Shown: positions 38,415 to 46,606 of the stretch, piece by piece | How the letters are laid out: each line of letters opens with the position of its first letter | Numbering within the stretch: the stretch's first letter is position 1 | Assembly: GCF_003337485.1 (NCBI RefSeq) | Contig: NZ_QPJJ01000004.1 | Location: 186,001 to 250,000 of the forward strand | Origin: Saliterribacillus persicus | Lineage (GTDB): Bacteria; Bacillota; Bacilli; Bacillales; Amphibacillaceae | Direction: 5' to 3' | DNA length: 64,000 nucleotides | Notes under the pieces: model-generated | Databases searched by the model: none | What the model saw: only the letters and a program-made list of their open reading frames with translations | What the model was told of the DNA's origin: nothing | Made by a program: the position numbers and the translations under genes

Positions 38415-39398
38415 TTATTCATATTCTTTTTCGATATTTTTTGTACTTCTCACCGTATCAATAGGGCGGACCATGCTTTCTATTTCTTCACGTTTGTTCT
38501 CTAGAAATGGTGGCAGAGATAATTTTTCACCTAATGTTTCGTAAGGTTCATCTCCCATAAATCCAGGGCCATCCGTAGCAAGTTCAAATAAAATTTGTGG
38601 AGCTACGCGTGTATAAAGGGATTTGAAAAAAAAGCGATCTACAAACCCTGACGTTTGAAGTCCAAATCCTTTAAATCGCTCGTCCCAAGCATCTAATGTT
38701 TTTTTATCATCAACTCTAAAAGCAGCATGATGTACGGTGCCAAAGCCTTGTTGAGCAGCTGGTAATACAACATTTTCTTCTACAATTACTTGCGCACCAT
38801 TTCCACCTTCACCGACTTCAAACAGATGTTGTCCGCTATGCTTATCAATTTCGATAAACATCAGAACTTTTTCCATCACTTGCTTAAAATAATTAAAATC
38901 CTGAATCCGGATAAATAATGGTCCAAGCCCAGTAATTGCATATTCTAAAGGAATTGGACCATCCTCCCACGCTTTCCCCGATGCAACACCATCGTTTAAT
39001 TCATCTGAAACAAGCTGATAGTTTTGCTCATCAAAATCAACAAATGAAATAACCTTCTTGCCAAATTGCTCTTTTACTCCAGAATGTTTCACATTTAAAC
39101 GATCAAAACGCTTCTCCCAATAGTAGATAGCTTCATCACTTGGAACACGAAAGCCTGTTTTATAAATTTCATTTGTTCCGTGTGTACCTTTAGGGATACC
39201 TGGAAAATCAAAAAAAGTCATATCTGTTCCGGGATTCCCTTTGTCGTCCGCAAAAAACAAGTGATAGGTTTGTATATCATCCTGATTAACTGTTTTTTTT
39301 ACTAGACGCATGCCTAATGTATATGTGAAAAATTGATAGTTTTTTTCAGCACTGCTTGTGATAGCAGTTACATGGTGCATTCCTTTTAAACCATTCAT
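38415..39398 (-). CDS. Ring-cleaving dioxygenase, VOC superfamily (MhqO-like)
   Basis: The 327-residue cytoplasmic protein has two vicinal-oxygen-chelate modules. It opens MNGLKGMHHVTAITSSAEK and has the matching second module GTVHHAAFRVDD, supplying histidine ligands for the metal. Length and sequence resemble B. subtilis MhqO/MhqA/MhqE, which respond to quinones and hydroquinones under MarR-type MhqR control. No MhqR-like gene is seen nearby. The substrate is inferred from family only. Single gene with its own terminator. Confidence 0.85.
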   Translation of the reverse strand: MNGLKGMHHVTAITSSAEKNYQFFTYTLGMRLVKKTVNQDDIQTYHLFFADDKGNPGTDMTFFDFPGIPKGTHGTNEIYKTGFRVPSDEAIYYWEKRFDRLNVKHSGVKEQFGKKVISFVDFDEQNYQLVSDELNDGVASGKAWEDGPIPLEYAITGLGPLFIRIQDFNYFKQVMEKVLMFIEIDKHSGQHLFEVGEGGNGAQVIVEENVVLPAAQQGFGTVHHAAFRVDDKKTLDAWDERFKGFGLQTSGFVDRFFFKSLYTRVAPQILFELATDGPGFMGDEPYETLGEKLSLPPFLENKREEIESMVRPIDTVRSTKNIEKEYE

Positions 39399-39602
39399 CT
39401 ACTCATCTCCTAGATAAGAATTTAATTACTTTGAATTCGAGATAAATGTATCATGAATTACTATATATAGTCAAATAATCAATGCTTCCTTCATTGTTTG
39501 AGAGCTTGACATCACTTAGACTTTGGTAGGTTATCGTTTTTTTGAGAAGCTCAATTTATAGCTACAAGTTAAGAAACTTAGCAAAAATCGTTTAAACCTT
39601 AC

Positions 39603-39634
39603 AAAAGGAATGAACGTGGAGTCTCATTCCTTTT
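39603..39634 (-). terminator. Terminator of the NAD salvage operon
   Basis: An 11-bp stem (AAAAGGAATGA and complement) with a 10-base loop lies 7 nt past the nadE stop; the minus strand then has a short T-rich run. Confidence 0.75.
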
Positions 39635-39640
39635 ACATTA

Positions 39641-40468
39641 TTATTTCCACCAGTCATCAAATACACTTACTGGATCTTTTCGCTTATGTCTTGTTTTGAC
39701 ATACCAGCTTTCTATCGTTTCTGCATCTTTTTCTGCAATTTCTTTTCCTTCTAAGTAATCGTCAATTGCTGCATAAGATACACCTAGTGCTACTTCATCA
39801 GGAATTAGAGGTTTATCATCTTCCAAATCCGCAGTTGGTAATTTTGTATATAAACGCTTAGGACACCCTAAAGATTTTAGGATAGCTCTACCCTGGCGCT
39901 TATTTAGTCGATATAACGGTAATATATCAGCAGCCCCGTCTCCATACTTTGTATAAAAACCCGTCACAGCTTCAGCTGCATGATCTGTTCCAACAACTAA
40001 TCCGGAGGTAGAGGCAGCAAGATCAAACTGCACTTTCATTCTTTCTCTGGCTTTTGTATTACCTTTTATAAAATCACTTATTTTACCTAACTCAGACTCT
40101 ACCGCTTGGATGCTCGCATCAACAGCTGACTTTATATTTACGCGAACAACCTTTGATGGCTGAATAAAGCTTAGCGCCTCTTGACAATCATCTTCATCTG
40201 CTTGTTCTCCATATGGAAGGCGTACACCAATAAACGCATAATCATTTGAAGCTGTTTCTTCATTTAATTCATTAATTGCAGTCTGGCATATATAGCCACT
40301 GAGCGTAGAATCTTGGCCGCCTGAAATACCTAATACTAAGCTTTTTAGAAAAGGATGTTTTTTCAAATATGCTTTTAGAAAGTCTACACTTCGTCTAAAT
40401 TCTTCTTCCACATCAATAGTAGGGCTAACCTTTAAGGTATCAATGATTTCTTGTTGTAAGGGACGCAT
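39641..40468 (-). CDS. nadE: NH3-dependent NAD+ synthetase
   Basis: The 275-residue enzyme amidates nicotinic acid adenine dinucleotide to NAD with ATP. The PP-loop is SGGQDST at about 49-55. The family pattern continues with [39 protein letters not shown] and [12 protein letters not shown]. Its length matches B. subtilis NadE, and it lacks the glutaminase domain, so it uses ammonia. It lies 3 nt after pncB in an operon for nicotinamide salvage. Confidence 0.95.
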   Translation of the reverse strand: MRPLQQEIIDTLKVSPTIDVEEEFRRSVDFLKAYLKKHPFLKSLVLGISGGQDSTLSGYICQTAINELNEETASNDYAFIGVRLPYGEQADEDDCQEALSFIQPSKVVRVNIKSAVDASIQAVESELGKISDFIKGNTKARERMKVQFDLAASTSGLVVGTDHAAEAVTGFYTKYGDGAADILPLYRLNKRQGRAILKSLGCPKRLYTKLPTADLEDDKPLIPDEVALGVSYAAIDDYLEGKEIAEKDAETIESWYVKTRHKRKDPVSVFDDWWK

Positions 40469-40471
40469 GTT

Positions 40472-41947
40472 TTACCTCTCTCCTTTTAAATTTATTTGCT
40501 TTTTTGCATTTGCCTTTACTTCTTTAATTAAATTCATTTTGTTGTCCCAGCAAGCTTGACTAAGGTCTACTGGGTATTCTTCTGGGTTCATTGTACGTTT
40601 GTATTCTTCCCATAAGACGATCAAATTTTTCTGCAAAAACGCCTGAATATCCTGTAATGCCGGAGTCTTATAAACGATTTCTCCGTTCTTTACCACATCT
40701 ACATGTAGATCCTTTGCGGTAAAATTGGAAACAAACTTACTAATGTATGTATGCACCGGATGGAACATTTTTAAACGTTGTTGTTCTTCAGGATTTTCAT
40801 TTGCTAAGGCAATATAATCCCCTTCTGCATGCCCATCTTCCTTATCAATAATACGGTAAACTCGTTTTAGCCCTGGAGTCGTTACTTTCTCCGGATTAGC
40901 AGATATCTTAATCGTATCTGTCATTTCTCCGTTCTCATTTTCAATAGATACTAATTTATATACCCCACCTAATGCCGCTTGATCATATGCTGTGATAAGC
41001 TTAGTGCCGATTCCCCATATATCAATTTGAGCTCCCTGAGCTTTTAAGTTCATAATGGTATATTCATCTAAATCATTTGAAGCAATAATTTTTGCTTGAG
41101 GAAACCCAGCATCATCTAACATTTTTCGTGCTTTTTTAGATAAAAAGGCTAAGTCTCCACTATCTAACCTTATGCCTCTAAAATTAATTTTGTCTCCAAA
41201 TTCCTTGGCAACTTTGATCGCATTTGGAACCCCAGAACGAAGGGTATCGTAGGTATCTACGAGAAATACACAGTCCCTGTGTGTTTCCGCATATTTTTTA
41301 AAAGCCGTGTACTCATCAATATAAGCTTGAACCATAGCATGTGCATGAGTTCCTGCAACAGGAATGCCAAACTTTTTACCAGCTCTAACGTTACTTGTCG
41401 CCACAAAACCAGAAATATAAGCCGCTCTCGTACCCCAAATTGCTGCATCTAGTTCATGCGCTCTTCTAGTACCAAACTCCATTACAGCCTCTTCACCTAA
41501 TACTTGCTTAATTCTTGCTGCTTTTGTTGCGATTAGTGTTTGGTAATTTACAATATTAAGTAAGGGAGTTTCAATTAACTGTGCTTCTATCAAAGGAGCT
41601 TCCACGCGAAGCATTGGCTCATTTGCAAAGGCTAATTCGCCTTCTTCCATTGATCTAATAGTTCCTGTAAAGCGTAATTCCTTCAAATATGCCAAATAAT
41701 CCTCACCAAATTGGCCTTCTTCGCGTAAATAAGCTAGATCACTTTCAGTAAAACCAAAATTACTAATAAATTCTAATACTCGCTCTAATCCAGCAAAAAC
41801 TGCATATCCATTATTAAAGGGCATTCGACGGAAATAGACTTCAAAGACAGCCTTTCGCTTATCAATCCCGTCTCTCCAATAGGTTTCACCCATATTAATT
41901 TGATATAAATCTGTATGTAACATCAAGCTATCATCTGCATAACTCAT
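40472..41947 (-). CDS. pncB: Nicotinate phosphoribosyltransferase
   Basis: The 491-residue enzyme makes nicotinate mononucleotide from nicotinate and PRPP with ATP. It matches the long Gram-positive PncB form: N-terminal LMLHTDLYQINMGETYWRDG, TRRAHELDAAIWGTRAAYI, the central GTHAHAMVQAY and NFRGIRLDSGDLAFLSKKAR. GGGGGA precedes the ATG. It acts after PncA and before NadD/NadE in the Preiss-Handler route; no nadD gene is present in the window. Confidence 0.95.
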   Translation of the reverse strand: MSYADDSLMLHTDLYQINMGETYWRDGIDKRKAVFEVYFRRMPFNNGYAVFAGLERVLEFISNFGFTESDLAYLREEGQFGEDYLAYLKELRFTGTIRSMEEGELAFANEPMLRVEAPLIEAQLIETPLLNIVNYQTLIATKAARIKQVLGEEAVMEFGTRRAHELDAAIWGTRAAYISGFVATSNVRAGKKFGIPVAGTHAHAMVQAYIDEYTAFKKYAETHRDCVFLVDTYDTLRSGVPNAIKVAKEFGDKINFRGIRLDSGDLAFLSKKARKMLDDAGFPQAKIIASNDLDEYTIMNLKAQGAQIDIWGIGTKLITAYDQAALGGVYKLVSIENENGEMTDTIKISANPEKVTTPGLKRVYRIIDKEDGHAEGDYIALANENPEEQQRLKMFHPVHTYISKFVSNFTAKDLHVDVVKNGEIVYKTPALQDIQAFLQKNLIVLWEEYKRTMNPEEYPVDLSQACWDNKMNLIKEVKANAKKQINLKGER

Positions 41948-41975
41948 AGTTTAAATCCCCCAAGCTGATTTTAAT

Positions 41976-42527
41976 TTATACAATCGTCGCTCCAAGTGTG
42001 TGTTCAAAATGTCCAAGTGCCCACTCATGTCCTAATGCGTTGAAGGAAGCGACAGCATCCTTATAGATTTTAATTTGAAAGCCTTTATTGTAGGCATCTA
42101 TCGCTGTATGTAACACACAAATATCTGTACACACACCCACTAGATGTACTTCATTAATTTCTCTTTCACGAAGTTTTAGTTCTAAATCTGTTCCAGCAAA
42201 AGCTGAGTAGCGCGTTTTATCCATATAATAAACATGCTCTAGGGAGATAGATGATTGTTGTAGCTTTTCTAAGCTTCCATATAATTTTCTACCTTCTGTT
42301 CCTTTTATGTTATGCGGAGGAAAAAGATTGGTTTCAGGATGATATACATCATTTCTCTCGTGAATATCTACTGCAAATACTACAAAATCTTTATTATTAA
42401 TAAATTCTCTTGTTATCGCAACAATCTCGTCTTCAATTTTTTGGCCTGGTTCACCACATGTCAAAGCACCATTTGGCGAAACGAAATCCATCGTATAATC
42501 AATATTAATTAATGCACGTTTATTCAT
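41976..42527 (-). CDS. pncA: Nicotinamidase
   Basis: The open frame starts at 42644, but the ATG at 42527 has GGGGGAT upstream and gives 183 residues, the length of B. subtilis PncA. It hydrolyses nicotinamide to nicotinate. The catalytic triad is visible as Asp10 (LINIDYTMDF), Lys104 (YYMDKTRYS) and Cys137 (GVCTDICVLHTA). Metal ligands lie in VDIHERND and the following FPPHNIKGTEG. It lies between the Nudix/wHTH gene and pncB with short gaps, in one operon. Confidence 0.93.
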   Translation of the reverse strand: MNKRALINIDYTMDFVSPNGALTCGEPGQKIEDEIVAITREFINNKDFVVFAVDIHERNDVYHPETNLFPPHNIKGTEGRKLYGSLEKLQQSSISLEHVYYMDKTRYSAFAGTDLELKLREREINEVHLVGVCTDICVLHTAIDAYNKGFQIKIYKDAVASFNALGHEWALGHFEHTLGATIV

Positions 42528-42543
42528 ATTCATCCCCCATTTT

Positions 42544-43344
42544 TTAAAAATAAATAGAAGCATCAACATTGATATCATTAAAATAATAGAGTTGTGAAGG
42601 TCGATAAGAATGTCGATTCGTTTTTTGATATACACCATTTTCATCTACAACTTTCTCTACAAAGGCTAACTTCGGAATTTTCGTAAAAAATAACGAATCA
42701 TTCGCTATCCTCGAATCTTCTCCTAATGTTAAAAGCACACCCTGTAGTTCAGATAACGTAAATTCCTTCGGTAAAAAGTTCCGAACTATAGTGGTTTGTA
42801 ACATTTCTCTTTTCATAACTGCTAATGCGTCCTTTATAATTTTTTCATGATCAAAAGCAAGTTTAAGTTTAAACACTTCATCAATATCGAACAATGCCAC
42901 TTCCATCGCATCATCTTCTGCTCGTCTTTGTTTTAATTTATCCTCTGGCACTATGGCGTAAAAAGCATTGGAAATCATCCAACCCCGTGGATCTCGGTTA
43001 ATCGCATCATACGTACTAAAGTGTTTAAGAAATAACCCTTCGACATTGGTTTCTTCTTTTAATTCTCGTTCTGCTGCTATATATGCCGTTTCATGTTGCA
43101 TTGCATCTACAAACCCACCAGGCAAAGCCCATTTACCACCTTCAATATTAGCTTCTCCCTCACTGCTTTTTAAAGCACGTTTAATGAGCATTATTTTCAG
43201 CGTCATATTAGGCGGTGCTTTCGCAGCTATTTTTTCAGATATTATCGTAAAAATAGCAATATCTGCTGTATATCCGTCTGGTGTCTTATATTTAGTTGAG
43301 TCGTAATTTTTTAAGGCTTCTTGTTCTGCTTGTTTTTGAGACAT
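42544..43344 (-). CDS. Nudix domain protein with C-terminal winged helix (NrtR-like)
   Basis: The ATG at 43344 has AAAGGG about 9 nt upstream and gives 266 residues; an in-frame ATG at 43365 is less well placed. The Nudix domain (about 20-180) has a box whose first part, GGFVDAMQHE, is two residues longer than G-x5-E, while RELKEET is normal. The C-terminal 85 residues (NFLPKEFTLSELQGVLLTL) look like the winged helix of NrtR-type regulators of NAD metabolism. Its place at the head of a pncA-pncB-nadE operon supports a regulatory role sensing ADP-ribose or a related nucleotide. Alternatively it is an ADP-ribose or NADH pyrophosphatase. Confidence 0.8.
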   Translation of the reverse strand: MSQKQAEQEALKNYDSTKYKTPDGYTADIAIFTIISEKIAAKAPPNMTLKIMLIKRALKSSEGEANIEGGKWALPGGFVDAMQHETAYIAAERELKEETNVEGLFLKHFSTYDAINRDPRGWMISNAFYAIVPEDKLKQRRAEDDAMEVALFDIDEVFKLKLAFDHEKIIKDALAVMKREMLQTTIVRNFLPKEFTLSELQGVLLTLGEDSRIANDSLFFTKIPKLAFVEKVVDENGVYQKTNRHSYRPSQLYYFNDINVDASIYF

Positions 43345-43389
43345 GATTGCTCGCCCTTTCCTCATAATTCTGATTCAACCAAGTAATTT

Positions 43390-43405
43390 GTAATTTAATA
43401 ATTAC
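43390..43405. promoter_or_regulatory. Perfect palindrome, candidate operator of the NAD operon
   Basis: GTAATTTAATAATTAC is a perfect inverted repeat with 6-bp arms and a 4-bp centre, 46 nt upstream of the NrtR-like start and between divergent genes. It is a natural candidate for autoregulation by the NrtR-like protein. No second copy was found by eye. Confidence 0.45.
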
Positions 43406-43525
43406 TATTAACCACATGATAAATGATTCACAAACAAGATGCAAGTATTTACTTATATTTTCACAATATTCGTATAATCCCCCAAATTATGTCATACTAC
43501 AACAAAAAGGAAGAGGTGTATACCA

Positions 43526-44410
43526 TTGAGAAAAGTTGTCATTGCAGGTAGTTCTGGTTTTATTGGACGTTATTTAGTCAATAAATATGAAAGCTTGGGA
43601 TATGATGTACTCACCATATCTCGCAATGAACCTTCGATTACTTGGAACCATAAAGAAGAAATAATAGCTGCTTTAGAAAATGCAGATCTACTCATTAACC
43701 TTGCAGGTAAATCAGTTAATTGTAGATACAATGAAAAAAATAAACATGAAATATTAACGTCACGCACAGGCACAACCAAAATATTAGGCGATGCTATAAA
43801 GGCTTGTCAGAATCCCCCTGAACTTTGGATTAATTCCAGCACAGCAACGATCTATCGTCACGCAGAGGATCGTCCAATGACAGAAAAAGATGGGGAGATT
43901 GGAACTGGATTTTCTGTAGACGTAGGGAAAAAGTGGGAGAAAGCCTTTTTTAGCTTTAACTTGCCAAATACGAGACAAATTGCATTAAGGCTTGCGATAG
44001 TACTTGGACCAAACGGTGGCGTCATGACGCCTTATAAAAATTTAGTAAAACTTGGACTGGGTGGGAAACATGGAACAGGCAAGCAGATGTTTAGTTGGAT
44101 TCATATTGAAGACTTAAGCAGAAGTATAGACTTTGTACATGATAGAAAAAATTTAGAGGGTGTGTTTAATTGTTCCAGTCCTAACCCTGTTACAAATCAA
44201 GAATTTATGCGCCAATTAAGAGATGTGATGAAGAAGAACTATGGCTTACCGGCTAATAAATGGATGCTAGAGGCAGGAGCAATTGCACTTCGAACAGAAA
44301 CCGAGCTTTTATTAAAAAGTCGCTGGGTAGTTCCAGAAAGGTTAATACAGGTTGGTTTTACATTCGCTTTTCCAACTATCAGAGAAACCTTCGTAGATCT
44401 TACTAGGTGA
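43526..44410 (+). CDS. TIGR01777-family SDR epimerase (YfhF-like)
   Basis: The 294-residue NAD(P)-binding protein has Rossmann motif GSSGFIGRYLV (8-18) and the family motifs NLAGKSVNCRYNEKNK, STATIYRHAEDRPMTE and a C-terminal DUF1731 segment (ALRTETELLLKSRWVVPERL). A TTG start follows AGGAAGAGG. B. subtilis YfhF and E. coli YfcH belong here; the reaction is unknown. It is divergent from the NAD operon. Confidence 0.88.
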   Translation: MRKVVIAGSSGFIGRYLVNKYESLGYDVLTISRNEPSITWNHKEEIIAALENADLLINLAGKSVNCRYNEKNKHEILTSRTGTTKILGDAIKACQNPPELWINSSTATIYRHAEDRPMTEKDGEIGTGFSVDVGKKWEKAFFSFNLPNTRQIALRLAIVLGPNGGVMTPYKNLVKLGLGGKHGTGKQMFSWIHIEDLSRSIDFVHDRKNLEGVFNCSSPNPVTNQEFMRQLRDVMKKNYGLPANKWMLEAGAIALRTETELLLKSRWVVPERLIQVGFTFAFPTIRETFVDLTR

Positions 44411-44434
44411 GTACGCCCTTTTTATGCTTACCCA

Positions 44435-44464
44435 TTTACTTTGGATGCATATTTAGTATATAAT
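44435..44464 (+). promoter_or_regulatory. Candidate SigA promoter of the antisense RNA
   Basis: TTTACT at 44435-44440 and a consensus TATAAT at 44459-44464 are 18 nt apart. Transcription would start near 44471, reading toward the hairpins and the 3' end of the convergent small toxin gene. Confidence 0.6.
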
Positions 44465-44470
44465 AAAAGT

Positions 44471-44558
44471 AGAATATGGAGAGAACGCGAGAGGAAACTC
44501 CCCTCACGTTCCATGGGTATTACGTAGATCGTCGCTTGGCAGAGCGACGGTCTTTTTT
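44471..44558 (+). ncRNA. Candidate antisense RNA antitoxin of a type I system
   Basis: Downstream of the promoter the plus strand forms two hairpins. The first is GAACGCGAG/CTCACGTTC (44483-44511). The second is GATCGTCGCT/AGCGACGGTC (44527-44552), ending in TTTTTT, a canonical terminator. The second hairpin lies inside the last codons of the minus-strand toxin gene, so the roughly 88-nt RNA overlaps the toxin mRNA 3' region by about 40 coding bases plus its trailer. No good protein start with ribosome site is present. Convergent 3' overlap is the layout of txpA/ratA and bsrG/SR4 in B. subtilis. Confidence 0.65.
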
Positions 44559-44654
44559 GTTGTGCCGCTTGAAATGCAAAAGTGCGGTTACTAAATTAAT
44601 AACCGCAACTAAAATGCTTATGCCAACGGCTACTAACGCAAGTACCACTTCCAT
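44520..44654 (-). CDS. Small holin-like type I toxin, 44 residues
   Basis: An ATG preceded by AAGGGGGTGGTAGGT opens a 44-codon frame. The peptide has a single membrane helix (VVLALVAVGISILVAVINLV) followed by a very basic tail (HFKRHNKKDRRSAKRRST). This is the architecture of the Firmicute proteins annotated 'putative holin-like toxin' and of type I toxins such as TxpA, BsrG and Fst. A TATAAT (minus strand, 44693-44688) stands 34 nt upstream. The 3' end of the gene is built into the antisense terminator hairpin, so the basic tail DRRSAKRR is encoded by the stem itself. Toxicity is inferred. Confidence 0.75.
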   Translation of the reverse strand: MEVVLALVAVGISILVAVINLVTALLHFKRHNKKDRRSAKRRST

Positions 44655-44837
44655 ACCTACCACCCCCTTTCTTTAGAGGGTAATTTTATTATATCACAAC
44701 AAGAACATACGTTCTAGTTTAAAATAGTAATTCCTACTTTTGTCCGAGATTAGAAAAATTCACATTTCCTTCTCCTTTAGAGAAACAATTACTTTTCCTT
44801 AAAATGCAGCCCAAAAAATTTTATATTTATAGTACAA

Positions 44838-44873
44838 AAATAAGACCTTTTCCAAATAGAAAAGGTCTTATTT
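44838..44873. terminator. Bidirectional terminator downstream of the traB-like gene
   Basis: A perfect 15-bp stem (AAATAAGACCTTTTC and complement) with a 6-base loop has A/T tracts on both sides. It lies 28 nt past the TraB-family stop. Confidence 0.9.
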
Positions 44874-44900
44874 AACAACGATAAGATTGAATCCAAATTT

Positions 44901-46070
44901 TTATAAATTATCAATAAACAAACGAATTACATCTGTTCCGGCAATGATTGTACCTAATGAGCTTCCTAAATTAGCAAACACAATAATAAGCAACACTCGT
45001 GTGACTTTGTTTTTCCAAAAGCCCTTTACTGTAAATACATCTTCAGACAATGTTTCAAAATCGGATACTTGTGGCTTCTTAACGTATGCTTGAACAAAAC
45101 CAGCAAACCATCCAGCAGCCATCAATGGATTTAAAGATGTGATCGGCGCAGCAATTAGAGCAGTTAAAACAGCTAACGGATGACCTAACGCTAAAATAAC
45201 TCCAAGTGCTGAAAAACCACCATTCCATAACAACCAGCTTGTTACCTGTTGCCATCCAGCTACAGGATTGGCCATAAAGGTATACGTCATTAATGCGATA
45301 ATAACAAACGGAATGGACCATCCAATTATTTTAGGCCATTTTGACTTAGGCGGCACGGTAGATAACGCCTTCAAGTCATGTTCCTTGTGAATCTCTTCCA
45401 TTATACCTGGAACATGCGCTGCCCCTAATACAGCTACAATCTTTTCTCCTTTAGCTTCTTTTATTTTTTGAGCTAAATACTGATCTCGTTCATCAATAAG
45501 AGGTTTTTTAAGTCTTGGAAAAGTTTCCGTAAATTCACTTAGCATACTATGAATAGAATCCTGTGATTTCATTTTTTCTAAATCTTCCTCTGAAATGGTT
45601 TCTTTAGAAAAAACGCCTCCGATAACTTGTGTCAAAAGCATTAATTTACCCTTAAAGCCTACTCCACCCCAAATGCGCGCAAACGTTATTTGAATGTTTC
45701 GGTCAGCTAATACGAGATCTGCTCCGATTTCCTCTGCCGATTTAATACCTTGAATCATTTCCTCTCCAGCTTTAATACCAAATTGCTTAGCAATACGTTT
45801 TTGAAAAGAAGAAATGGCTAAATTCATCAGCAAAAGAGTGGCTTTCTTTTCTTTGATCACTTGGAATATGTCCATATTCTTCCAACGATTATCATCTTTA
45901 ATTGCTTGAAACCTTTGTTCATCCAGTTCAATACAAACCGCGTTTGGTTGTTCCTTTTCGATAACTTCTTTTACTTGTTCTGCACTATGCTTAGATACAT
46001 GTGCTGTACCCACTAAAATATATTCCTTACCGTTATTTGAAATTCTCGTGATATTCTGATTTTCGTCCAT
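44901..46070 (-). CDS. TraB/PrgY family membrane protein
   Basis: The 389-residue protein has a soluble N-terminal TraB domain (about 1-230; GKEYILVGTAHVSKHSAEQV, NAVCIELDEQRFQAI, VAVLGAAHVPGIMEEIHKEH) with conserved GxxH and E-x-D pairs. A C-terminal region of about four membrane helices follows. Enterococcal TraB/PrgY proteins reduce pheromone signalling, and the fold resembles Tiki-type metalloproteases. The chromosomal role in Bacillaceae is unknown. Its ATG lacks an obvious strong ribosome site beyond AAAGGATC. A structured RNA is encoded on the opposite strand upstream. Confidence 0.88.
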   Translation of the reverse strand: MDENQNITRISNNGKEYILVGTAHVSKHSAEQVKEVIEKEQPNAVCIELDEQRFQAIKDDNRWKNMDIFQVIKEKKATLLLMNLAISSFQKRIAKQFGIKAGEEMIQGIKSAEEIGADLVLADRNIQITFARIWGGVGFKGKLMLLTQVIGGVFSKETISEEDLEKMKSQDSIHSMLSEFTETFPRLKKPLIDERDQYLAQKIKEAKGEKIVAVLGAAHVPGIMEEIHKEHDLKALSTVPPKSKWPKIIGWSIPFVIIALMTYTFMANPVAGWQQVTSWLLWNGGFSALGVILALGHPLAVLTALIAAPITSLNPLMAAGWFAGFVQAYVKKPQVSDFETLSEDVFTVKGFWKNKVTRVLLIIVFANLGSSLGTIIAGTDVIRLFIDNL

Positions 46071-46168
46071 GAATTGATCCTTTCTTTTACAGACTCTACC
46101 TTATAGTATAGCGCATTCTAAGCAAAAAAGTTAGGTGGGAATCTTTAATAAAAAAATTTTTAAATATA

Positions 46169-46198
46169 TGGTTTAAAAATCGGAAAGCGTGGTATAAT
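46169..46198 (+). promoter_or_regulatory. Extended -10 promoter of the structured RNA
   Basis: TGGTATAAT at 46190-46198 is a perfect extended -10 element (TGnTATAAT). The -35 area around 46169-46174 (TGGTTT) is weak, as is usual for extended -10 promoters. The predicted start is near 46205. Confidence 0.65.
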
Positions 46199-46204
46199 AC
46201 TATT

Positions 46205-46606
46205 ACAAGGTGAAACACGGTTGATAGGAAAGATAATCAATCGATGAAATGCACAGCCTTGGCGGAAAATTAGCTTGGCTGACGATAAAAACTCGTCAGG
46301 AACAATGAAAGTGGAAGTTCCGTTCACGAAAGTATTTTGTAATTTGTAAGTGATTTTGTGAAAGTGCAAGTGAAACTAACTGCTTTAGCTAGTCATTGCA
46401 TGAAATGAATGCAGAAGAAAGATTTTGTATCGCAGTTAGCCGATTCAAACTGCAAGAGACGGGTTTATTATTCGTCAGAGAAGAAACAGTTTGGTTTTTT
46501 AGAAATTGAATAGGAAATGTAATAAATTTTCCGCGTGCATCCCTTAGTATTGGGAACGGAGAAAAGCATGGTCCAGTATGGAGCATGCTTTTTCCGTTTT
46601 TAATAC
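46205..46606 (+). ncRNA. Candidate large structured non-coding RNA, about 400 nt
   Basis: The segment runs from an extended -10 promoter to a strong terminator without any credible gene in between. Visible stems include TTGAT/ATCAA (46221-46240), CTGACGA/TCGTCAG (46279-46299), GGAAC/GTTCC (46299-46321), TTCACGAAA/TTTTGTGAA (46323-46362), CTAACTGC/GCAGTTAG enclosing GCAT/ATGC (46376-46439), and CAAACTG/CAGTTTG enclosing GACG/CGTC (46446-46492). The terminator is ACGG.AAAAGCATG paired with CATGCTTTTTCCGT then TTTT (46556-46602). It does not show the signatures I know for RNase P RNA, tmRNA, SRP RNA, 6S RNA, T-boxes or common riboswitches. Confidence 0.65.

Noticed and set aside
44476-44676. 66-codon plus-strand frame over the toxin locus
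   Set aside because: It reads through the antisense RNA hairpins without a ribosome site; the minus-strand 44-codon frame has a strong one and a typical toxin sequence.
46205-46606. Riboswitch or T-box for the TraB-family gene
   Set aside because: The promoter and terminator point away from the TraB gene, and no T-box (TGG-binding) or known aptamer core was found.
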